Of a DNA stretch of 64,000 nt, positions 36,701-44,400 are shown piece after piece. Each line of letters opens with the position of its first letter. Position 1 is the first letter of the stretch. The position numbers and the translations under genes were made by a program. This DNA is from Leptospiraceae bacterium (GTDB taxonomy: Bacteria; Spirochaetota; Leptospiria; Leptospirales; Leptospiraceae): positions 248,001 to 312,000 of the forward strand of contig JADJSX010000024.1 in NCBI GenBank assembly GCA_016711485.1. Direction: 5' to 3'. Under the pieces are notes generated by a model. That model saw only the letters and a program-made list of their open reading frames with translations, did no database searches and was not told the origin of the DNA.

Positions 36701-36778
36701 TCCAACCAACGCTTTATTTTTAATTTTTAGTTGGTTATACCAACTAACGGTTTTAATATAATATTTCGTTGAATCCAT
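33713..36778 (-). CDS. Membrane histidine kinase with HAMP and three PAS domains, HPt-like tail lacking histidine
   Basis: The 1021-residue protein has transmembrane helices at about 24-46 and 198-220 enclosing a periplasmic four-helix-type sensor. A HAMP segment (ELAEKAANRIAKGDW) and three PAS domains (about 290-410, 415-540, 550-660) follow, then HisKA with H676 in FLANISHEIRTPMNAI, and an ATPase domain with SNAIKFTEKG, DSGIGIP and GGTGLGLAIS. The last 100 residues (IEEFAYKIKYLGDKFN, PLLKYADSL) resemble a histidine phosphotransfer domain but have no histidine at the expected place. It lies 8 bases overlapping the GGDEF regulator and 3 bases after the cyclase gene. It probably phosphorylates the GGDEF regulator. 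Confidence 0.9.
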   Translation of the reverse strand: MDSTKYYIKTVSWYNQLKIKNKALVGISIICILFLTSLSLSIHLVNKIHEETNEIHDKWMGSILKITDMIHKLDAFRKLESNYIQSVDEIKRKEIETKSTQLQKIFLEDKVIYESINTNKQNSLYNKFSLDVIDFITLHNELIKNSSPRDKNQTLLIYEKNKKNIEIVLDDLYLMIILNRVGELESNTIVDNSYYSLLFQMIITSIFTIIFIYLVIFYTFKQFLFPLELAEKAANRIAKGDWKVKIEYESRDELGKFIRTFNQMVEEHRKIDAEKTRIEKEVRRNEELFRTLIEISPDAILLIGLDYSILWANTKMLSMFGYESIEEMRELHAVDFAIPAEREKVASIMNSLINSDYSNYYYESIAIRKDRTQFPIEIQHAIYQNENVNVGILTNVRNITERKIAEEALIENEERYRIITENMADVILILDPNTMKLIYISPSIKNLTDYSVLEIMSLSHKTFLTPTSLKYAQKTFPARIKRILAGKKLLQGTYVDEMELHKKDGSIIWTEVVSKYIINQKTGKIEVHAVMRNISERKIIEKEINEKSQMLGGILANMPVVVLRVNQDGIITQSVGAGLAKMGLMENQAININIFEVYSEFTKEFEQAFAGEPQVFISNGLYNDGIEWFFQNYFFIDESTGGLIGFALDISEQIVAKKSAESASKVKGEFLANISHEIRTPMNAILGFTEILRNSITDDIQKKYLENIVSSGKTLLALINDILDLSKVEAGKLELEFSSVNIENIFKELKNIFSQKIEEKNLDFQIIIDDNLPTEINLDELRFRQIFLNLLSNAIKFTEKGYIKLTAGLQNNKNDLTQMDLIFTVEDSGIGIPVAEQGVIFEAFTQQKGQSHAKYGGTGLGLAISNRLVHLMNGKILVNSKIGKGSVFQIILHSALSINDIKKQTHPESLKKELPEIKKEIIHISETFTKKEDIEKMQILLDEMENDLFNEWRRLSDVSSINEIEEFAYKIKYLGDKFNYLPLLKYADSLQSKALLFDMKSLLAILKTYPILLEELRELYV

Positions 36779-36781
36779 TGA

Positions 36782-39286
36782 TTACAAATTTACTCTTTCT
36801 ATTATATTTTTTATAGAATCGATATCAATTGGCTTTAGAATGAAGTCGTTTGCACTTGACTCATAAATAGCTGATTTAATTTTCTGTGAGATATCTTCTG
36901 TGATTACGACAATATAACAGTCATTCTTTGAAAACATTAAGTCTTCTCGCAAAGTTTTAATTAAATCGTAGGAATTTAAATCTGGTAAACTTCTTTCAAT
37001 AAACAGTAAAGAAGGATTCATAGTTTTGCAGATAGATAGTACTTCATTGCCAGATTTTGCCGTGATTACGTCTAACTTTTCCTTTTTCAGAATAATTTCT
37101 ATTTCTGTGAGAATAGATTGGTCGTTAGCCGCTACTAGTGCGAGAATTGGTTTTATTGTATTTAGTTCTGTGTCTAAGGTTGAAGAACCTATCAAAAAGT
37201 CATTACAACGATTTATATAAAGTGAATAAATAGGATCATCTGGTATGATAGATAAACAAATAGAAAAAATTTCTTTTGCCTTTTTCGTTAAACCTCCTCT
37301 GTAAAGTGTAAGTCCATGAAAGTAATTAGATGAATTTATTATTTTTTTATTGCGAATGTTTTCAGAATCACCACCGAAATATTCATAAATTGTAATAAAC
37401 CCTTCCGTTCCTCTTAATTTGATATGGTCAATTTCCCGATTTTCCTCCCTTGTCTTTTTTTGAAGTTGAGAGTATATATGTTCGGATATTATAACTGTAG
37501 TGAAAAATGTTTTCGTTAAGGATTCGAGTTTTTTTGCAATACCAACTGCATTGCCGATTACAGTGGTGTCCATTCTATCATTTCCGCCTAACGTTCCAAG
37601 TGTGACAGGTCCGGAATGAATTCCAATTCCAATTTTAATGGTTAACTTTTGTTTCTTCGTTTGATTTTCATTGAAAATTTCTAAATATTTAACCATTTCT
37701 TTGGAAGTGTTGATTGCGTTTTCGGGAGATAATGGAAATAAAACGACGATTTCATCTCCGATAAATTTATCGATAAAACCTTTGTTTTTGTGGATGATGG
37801 CAGTTACTTCTGTATAATACTCATTTAGTAATTCAAATAATTCTTCAGGATTTATTTTTTCGCAAATAGAGGCAAATCCTCTTATTCCGCTAAATAAAAT
37901 TGTTAAATTTGTTTTGAAAATATTGCCCAATCCAATATCTGTAATACTGTCTTTGCCAAGTAAACCGAGAAATTCTTTTGGAACAAAAGTGCTATAGGAT
38001 TTATTTACCGCATTTAAATGATTTGAAATTTTTTCGATTTCGCTAAATGCAAGGGAAAACCTTCTAGATAAAATTACAGATTGCGCCAAAAGAAAAATAA
38101 AAACTCCGACTTGTAAAAGTTCACTTGTTTGAACTAATTTTGAATTATAAAGAAAATCATTAAATACAAATATGGTTAGGGAACCTGAAGAAAGAAAAAT
38201 AAGAATTGAGTCATCTCTTCGTCTTATTATAATTTTAATTTGATGAAAAATAACAATTAGTATGGTAATGAATAAAACTAAATAATTGAAATCAACAAAG
38301 TTATTGTATACTTTTAAGTTAAAAAGGCAAACAATCATTCCAAGAACTCCACCGATAGAAATCCCAATTTTGGAAATAATGGAAGGAATATCTTTTGGAA
38401 ATAATTCTTTAAAAAAAACTAAGAATAAGGGCGCCATTAAATAAAATGAAAAGTATTCGAACTTTGTAATTATTTCATAGTGGATACTTGGTATTAATTG
38501 CACAAGCATTACTTCGCCCGTAGACACTACGCGCATAAGAGCTATTAGGCAGAATAATGCAAAATAAAGACTGGTTAAATCGGTTTTCCTGAATAGGAAT
38601 AAAATAAAATGATAAATTGTCATTATCAAAATACTTCCACCCAAAAGAAATTCTAAAAAATAACGTTGGAATTTTTGGTTTTCAATTTGCTCTTGATTAC
38701 CAAGTTTTGGAACACTCCAAATGCCGCCGTTTCTATGATGGAAATTGGAAACAACTAAAATAAGATTTATAGTTGGTTTGTCGGTCTCAAAAAAAATTGT
38801 ATTTGTCCCGTATCCCGGGGTAGCTTTTTTTTTATTTGTATCTACAATTCCTTTTCGGGCTAATAACTCGTTATCCAAATACAATTCATAGGCAGTAGCC
38901 TGTTCTTTCATTCGGATTGCTAGTTTTTGTTTTTTTAAATGATTATCTGGTAGTAAAATTTTTAATCTAAAAGTAGCATATCCATCTCCGGTAGCAATTT
39001 CGTTCTGAAACATTCTATCATTCCAAAATCCCGGAAAAGAAAAATAACCGGAAGGATTTTCACTTTGGGTTGATTCGATTTCATTTGGGTTGTATAATTT
39101 TTTCCAATATATTTCCCAGTTTCCTTCTAGAGGGATTATTCCATTTTTTTCAAAATCCCAAAAAGTAAGATTTAATATCCCATTTTCAACTTTTGGAGCA
39201 GTGGAAAATCCTAAATTTGGACTACAGTGATTTAGAAGTAGTAATAATAGTAAGAGCAGAATTCCTTTTTTCAGAAACATAAACAA
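36782..39286 (-). CDS. Lipidated 7TM-DISM protein with class III cyclase domain and receiver domain, both degenerate
   Basis: A lipobox-like end of the signal (LLNHC, cysteine near residue 21) precedes a DISM-type beta domain (about 40-190), seven hydrophobic helices (about 205-400), a class III cyclase domain (about 455-640) and a C-terminal receiver domain (about 715-834). The cyclase motif reads LFSGIRGFAS: the first metal aspartate is replaced by glycine (G467), while the second, D511 in FIGDEIVVLF, remains. In the receiver the usual DD pair is AAND and the phospho-acceptor position is glutamate E764 (LLFIERSLPD). Catalysis and phosphorylation are therefore doubtful. It may work as a ligand-sensing partner of the adjacent kinase, which starts 3 bases downstream. 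Confidence 0.88.
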   Translation of the reverse strand: MFMFLKKGILLLLLLLLLNHCSPNLGFSTAPKVENGILNLTFWDFEKNGIIPLEGNWEIYWKKLYNPNEIESTQSENPSGYFSFPGFWNDRMFQNEIATGDGYATFRLKILLPDNHLKKQKLAIRMKEQATAYELYLDNELLARKGIVDTNKKKATPGYGTNTIFFETDKPTINLILVVSNFHHRNGGIWSVPKLGNQEQIENQKFQRYFLEFLLGGSILIMTIYHFILFLFRKTDLTSLYFALFCLIALMRVVSTGEVMLVQLIPSIHYEIITKFEYFSFYLMAPLFLVFFKELFPKDIPSIISKIGISIGGVLGMIVCLFNLKVYNNFVDFNYLVLFITILIVIFHQIKIIIRRRDDSILIFLSSGSLTIFVFNDFLYNSKLVQTSELLQVGVFIFLLAQSVILSRRFSLAFSEIEKISNHLNAVNKSYSTFVPKEFLGLLGKDSITDIGLGNIFKTNLTILFSGIRGFASICEKINPEELFELLNEYYTEVTAIIHKNKGFIDKFIGDEIVVLFPLSPENAINTSKEMVKYLEIFNENQTKKQKLTIKIGIGIHSGPVTLGTLGGNDRMDTTVIGNAVGIAKKLESLTKTFFTTVIISEHIYSQLQKKTREENREIDHIKLRGTEGFITIYEYFGGDSENIRNKKIINSSNYFHGLTLYRGGLTKKAKEIFSICLSIIPDDPIYSLYINRCNDFLIGSSTLDTELNTIKPILALVAANDQSILTEIEIILKKEKLDVITAKSGNEVLSICKTMNPSLLFIERSLPDLNSYDLIKTLREDLMFSKNDCYIVVITEDISQKIKSAIYESSANDFILKPIDIDSIKNIIERVNL

Positions 39287-39421
39287 TGTTTATCCTATCC
39301 TATCAAAAAAGAAATCTCTTTTACTGGACTTTTTTTGGAAAAAATAAAATCTGGGGTAATCTGATAAAAGATAAAACAGTAATAATTTTGTTACTGAAAT
39401 AACTAAAGAAGAGAACCTCTT

Positions 39422-40720
39422 ATGAGATTAAATAACGTCAAAAGTCTATATTCAATTCTAATCATCAGTTTTCTGATAAATTGTGCCACTGCACCCGAAA
39501 CCATTAGAAAACAAAACCCAAAGCTGTTTGAAGAAATTATAAAAGAGTATTTCGTCGTGTCAGAAGAAAATTTTGGAAAAGTGAATACTTTAAAATTCGT
39601 AGAAGATGAAAAACAAAGTATACTTGGGAAGGTTGATAATTTTCCCATTGAGAATTGCACTTGGTTTTTTGATCGCAAAATTAGTAAAAACAATCCAGAT
39701 GAACTACAACCTATATCAAAAACTGTAAACTTGAATTGCGGAGGGCAATATTACATACTTGACTTTGATAGAAATAACTTACAGGCAAATAAATTAAAAT
39801 ATAAAGGCGCTTATAAAAAGATATTTCACCAACTTAAAAAAGCAATTATTTTGGAGGCTTCTTGTAGTATTGATTCAGTCGATGAAAAAGGAAATGATGA
39901 TAAATATGCTACAGTCGAATGTTATCCCTATCCTCACGATTTAGAACGATATACGAAAACACAGAAAAGAGAAGTAATTGCCGGTTACTTTCTATATACC
40001 GACAAATCATTAGAATTAGATGAATTAATTCTGGCTTCAAAGGAAGAACAAGATAATTACAAAATATTTGATACATTGAAAAAGAATTTTCGTGATGAAA
40101 AATCTGCAAATAATAAAGAAACGAATCCTGCTATTGGACAAAATTTTTCCTTTAAAAATTGTGAATTTATCGATTTTCGAGAAGTTTCCGTAGAGAATGC
40201 AAAAGGAAAAGAGATAAACGAAAAAATTGCAAAGTATTTAGATTCCGATTTAAATAATCCAGCAAATAAAGAAGGATTACGCGACGCTGTAGAAGAATAT
40301 AAATCTTGTGGAAAGTTATGCGTAAGCAATGAAAAGGATTTCCAAATTATTTTTGAAGCTAGAAACTCTGATGCAAAAAGAAAAATCCTCCTAATTAAAA
40401 AAATTGATACAAAATCAGAACTTTCTCAATATAAACGTTTTCATTTTTATCCAGTGGAAGGATTTTTACAATCAATCGATTTTTCAATAAAAGGGGAAAT
40501 CGAAAAAATATATTTAAATAATTCTTCTGACGATACACAAAATTCTATTCCTAAGAATGAAAGTAAGGAAAAAAATAACGAATTAGAAAAATCTAATTCT
40601 GAAAAAAAGAAAAATCTAATCGAAGAAGAAAGTCCGAAACCAGAAGGCGTAAAAAAAAACAAAAATTCGCCAATAATTCAGCCACTTCCCGAGCCAGAAG
40701 ACAATTCAGAAAATTTGTAA
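39422..40720 (+). CDS. Putative lipoprotein, 432 residues
   Basis: The signal SLYSILIISFLINC ends in a lipobox with the modified cysteine at residue 21. The mature protein is hydrophilic, with a few cysteines (ENCTWFF, NLNCGGQYY, ECYPYPHD, KSCGKLC) that could pair outside the cytoplasm. The last 70 residues are a low-complexity Lys/Glu/Asn/Ser/Pro tail. There is no recognised family. The start has AAGAAGAG ahead of it and an inverted CAGTAA/TTACTG pair (39377-39396) in the divergent promoter region shared with the cyclase gene. A 13-bp perfect inverted repeat follows the stop by nine bases. Confidence 0.7.
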   Translation: MRLNNVKSLYSILIISFLINCATAPETIRKQNPKLFEEIIKEYFVVSEENFGKVNTLKFVEDEKQSILGKVDNFPIENCTWFFDRKISKNNPDELQPISKTVNLNCGGQYYILDFDRNNLQANKLKYKGAYKKIFHQLKKAIILEASCSIDSVDEKGNDDKYATVECYPYPHDLERYTKTQKREVIAGYFLYTDKSLELDELILASKEEQDNYKIFDTLKKNFRDEKSANNKETNPAIGQNFSFKNCEFIDFREVSVENAKGKEINEKIAKYLDSDLNNPANKEGLRDAVEEYKSCGKLCVSNEKDFQIIFEARNSDAKRKILLIKKIDTKSELSQYKRFHFYPVEGFLQSIDFSIKGEIEKIYLNNSSDDTQNSIPKNESKEKNNELEKSNSEKKKNLIEEESPKPEGVKKNKNSPIIQPLPEPEDNSENL

Positions 40721-40729
40721 CTTCCTTTG

Positions 40730-40765
40730 TTGCGTAACGTCAGTTATTTAATTGACGTTACGCAA
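40730..40765. repeat. Perfect 13-bp inverted repeat after lipoprotein gene
   Basis: TTGCGTAACGTCA (40730-40742) and TGACGTTACGCAA (40753-40765) are exactly complementary around a 10-base loop. It may terminate the upstream gene. The right arm alone recurs at 40918 and, with one change, at 41260, at the head of each downstream repeat unit. Confidence 0.6.
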
Positions 40766-40917
40766 AATAAGAAATTTACGAAAATGAAGTCTAATTTAAG
40801 AATATTAGATAAAGCTAATGAATTAATGAATAAGCAGGTTTGGGCGGCAACCCAAGTTGCCGACAGGCTCCCTATCTCTCACCTCAACGCGCTTGCGCGT
40901 AAGGTGAGTTATTTAAC
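40753..40917 (+). repeat. Repeat array unit 1 (diverged)
   Basis: This unit opens with TGACGTTACGCAA, contains TTAAGAATATTAGA and GCTAATGAATTAAT, and ends with a hairpin whose outer arms are CTCACCT (40878-40884) and AGGTGAG (40902-40908). The middle differs from units 2 and 3, yet the closing hairpin is preserved with different bases. The segment 40721-41439 contains no supported gene; short frames beginning with LRILDKANEL and LRILENANEL are encoded by the repeats themselves. Confidence 0.6.
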
Positions 40918-41085
40918 TGACGTTACGCAAAAAAGGAAAATTATGAAGTTTGAAGATAAATTAAGAATATTAGAAAATGCTAATGAATTAATAAATTCAA
41001 TAGCCCGCGGCAGCGAGCCCACCGCTAGGTGCAAACCTCCCGTGGACGCAGGACTCACCTTGCGTAAGGTGAGTTATTTAAGATA
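40918..41085 (+). repeat. Repeat array unit 2
   Basis: It begins with TGACGTTACGCAA and ends with the tight hairpin CTCACCTT-GCGT-AAGGTGAG (41054-41073). It is near-identical to unit 3 over the segment from GAATATTAGA to the hairpin, including CCCACCGCTAGGTGCAAACC. A 47-residue frame starting ATG at about 40944 spans it, but this is shared repeat sequence. Confidence 0.65.
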
Positions 41086-41259
41086 AATTTAGGTAAATAT
41101 AATTATTTAGCTCGACGTATTCAGAAAACGAAAATAGCGTAAATCCAGAATTTTAAAATATTTACAATGAATAATCCGTACGTAAAAAATCGCTATGGAG
41201 ACTGTCGTTTCTTTTTGTTAGAAAGGAATGATTTTTGCAATTTAAATTCAATAAATAAC

Positions 41260-41417
41260 TGACATTACGCAAAATTGATAATTTACGGAGCCAAAGATGA
41301 TTTTGAGAATATTAGAGAATGCTAATGAATTAATAAATTCAATAGCCTGCGGCAGCAAGCCCACCGCTAGGTGCAAACCTCAAGTGGAAGCTGGACTCAC
41401 CTTGCGTAAGGTGAGTA
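41260..41417 (+). repeat. Repeat array unit 3, just upstream of the kinase gene
   Basis: It begins with TGACATTACGCAA and ends with the same CTCACCTT-GCGT-AAGGTGAG hairpin (41396-41415), 24 bases before the start codon of the large kinase. A stem so close to the ribosome site (AAGG at about 41424) could affect translation or leader transcription. Confidence 0.65.
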
Positions 41418-41439
41418 AATAAAAAGGATTTTACCGCCG

Positions 41440-44400
41440 ATGTTGACGTTGCCTGGTTTTTGGATTTATGAAGAGATTTATTACGGCGAAAAAAGTATTG
41501 TTTACCGTGCAGATAAATCAGGCAAATCACTCATTATTAAAATTCTACAAAACGAATATCCAGGTGTAACTGAGTTAGCTGCTTTTCGACATGAATATGA
41601 ATTACTAAAATCACTTAATCATCCTGGAATAGTTAAAGTTCTAGGAACTGAAAAATACGATAACAGTTTCGCAATCGTATTTGAGGATATCAAGGGTAAA
41701 TCTCTCTCTCATTTAATAAAAAGCGGTAAGGTTTTCTCATTACATCAGATTCTTTCCATGGCAATTAAGTTGGCACAAGCGGTAGGCGAAATTCATTCCG
41801 CAAATATCGTTCATCGAGACATTAAACCTCATAATATTGTATTAAATGAAGGTTCCGGAGAATTAAATATTATAGATTTTGGAAGTGCGAGTCTATTGTC
41901 GCGACAGAATTCCACAATCCCATTTAATACCACTCTAGAGGGAACGTTAACCTATATTTCTCCGGAACAAACTGGAAGAATGAATCGCACGGTTGATTAT
42001 AGGACTGATTTTTATTCCTTAGGAATAACTCTTTATGAAATGTTGGTCGGAGAATATCCTTTTTTATATTCAGATCCTATGGAATTAGTACATGCCCATA
42101 TAGCGAGGATACCAATCTCACCCAAAAATCGAAATAATACTCCTAAAATTATTTCCGACATAATAATGAAACTCTTAGAGAAAAATCCGGAAGATCGTTA
42201 TCAAAACATTAATGGGTTAATTTATGATTTAGAATGGTGCAAAGAAAACATTAAATTATTACAGCAGGAAACAAGGGAAGGACTCCTAGAAAATTTTAAA
42301 ATTGGAGAAAAGGATTTTTCTGGAAAATTTCATATCCCAGAAAAGTTGTATGGTAGGAATACAGAAGTTTTACAAATCATAGATACTTTTAAAAATGTAG
42401 CTGAGGGTAATACAGAGTTACTTCTAATATCAGGTCCATCTGGTATTGGAAAGTCGATACTAATCAATGAATTAAATAAACCAATTGTAGAATTCAAAGG
42501 ATATTTTCTTTCAGGAAAATACGATCAATTTAAAAAGTCAATTCCGTATCGAGCAATCACGTCTGCTTTTAAAGGTCTGATTCAGCAAATTTTATCCGAA
42601 AAAGCGAGTTATATTTTGGAATGGAGAAAAAAAATACTCAAAGAAATTTCTCCTAACGCACAAATACTAATAGATGTAATTCCTGAATTGGAGTCCTTAC
42701 TTGGAATACAACCGCCAGTTGTTGACTTAGGACCTGAGGAATCACAAAATCGTTTTCATTTAGTTTTCCAAAAATTTATCACCGTATTGAGTGCAAAAGA
42801 ACATCCAATTGCAATTTTTTTAGACGATATGCAATGGGCAGATGCACCTAGTATTAAATTGATTCAAAATATTCTTACTGATTCAGAGAAAAAATATTTA
42901 TTCATTATGTTGTCATTTAGGGATAATGAAATATTACCAACAGACCCACTTTTTATATTATTTGAAAATCTTAAAAAAGTTGATTTTAAATACCATGAGA
43001 TTCTATTGCGTCCGCTATCGTTATTTGATGTTCATACATTAGTTTCAGATACACTCGCTAGTGATAAAGAAGAATGCAAAGAGCTTGCTGCGATATTATT
43101 TTCAAAAACTACCGGAAATCCATTCTTTGTAAATACATTGTTCAAAAACCTTTACGATAAAAATTTAATTTATTTTTCAGATGAAAGATGGAATTGGAAT
43201 ATTCAAAAAATTAATGAAGTTCAAATTTCTGAAAATGTTATAGATTTAATGTTCGAAAAGATAAAAAATCTTAGCTACTCTCATATAGAAATTTTAAAAA
43301 TTTCTACCTGTATCGGAAATGAATTTCGAATTGATGACTTTGTTAAAATTACTAAAGGAGATTTTTTTAATTTAAATCTTCAGTTACAAATAATTTCAAA
43401 CGAAGGATATTTCATCATGACTGGGAATACTGTTCGTTTTGCGCATGATAAAATTAGAGAAACTATTTATTCTATGATGACAGAGGATGAAAAAACTCAT
43501 AATCATTATAAAATTGGAAAGTGGTGGTTAGAAAATACCCCTCAAAAATTACTCGAAGAAAATATCTTTAATATCATTGGTCAGCTTAATTTAGGTAAAA
43601 AACTCGTCAAAAATCAGGATGAGAGGATAACTATAATTAACCTCAACCTAAAAGCAGGAAAAAAAGCGAAATTATCAACTGCTTATGAAGGAGCCTTAAA
43701 TTTTTTTCACGAAGGGGCAAGTCTATTACCTGATGATAAATGGGAAAATTTTTATACTTTAACGTTGGAAATTTATACAGAATTGGCTGAATGTGAATAT
43801 CTAGTAACAAATTTTGAAAAATCAAATAAATTAACTGATTACATTCTATTAAATGCTAAAAGCCTAAGTGATAAAATTCCAATTTACCAAATTCAAATTC
43901 AGCAGAGGGCTGGTGAGGGTAATGGTTATGAAGCATTTCAAATTGGATTTCGAATTTTGGAACAATTGGGAATAAACCTACCTGATATTTCCAATCCAAT
44001 AGAAATTAAGATTGCGTTTATTAACCAACTCGGAGAATACGAACAATTACGCGGTGAAAAACCTATCTCTAGTTTATTTAATTTGCCTGAGATGACAGAC
44101 CAGAATGCGATAAATGCCATATCTTTGATTTCTAATTTAGGGGATATTGCTATATCACTGAAACCTGAATTATTAGGTTTAATGTCAGTGTTGGGAGTTA
44201 ATCTTTCGCTGAAATATGGAAATACTACAGTGTCTCCTATTTCATACGTTATGTGGGGGGTAATAACAAACTTAACTTTCTTGGATTATAAAAGTGGATA
44301 TGAGTTGGGGCAACTTAGTATTAAACTCAATGAGAAAAAATTTCCAAGCGGGCTAATTTTTGCGAAAATTTACAGTTTTTATGGATGGAATATACATCAT

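Noticed and set aside
40727..41086. A 119-codon protein-coding frame across repeat units 1 and 2.
   Set aside because: It translates two repeat copies in tandem and ends in the hairpin, without a ribosome site at its start. It is kept as repeat sequence.
40753..41417. CRISPR array.
   Set aside because: There are only three units of about 160 bases with unequal spacing and internal hairpins; no short regular repeats with unique spacers and no cas genes.
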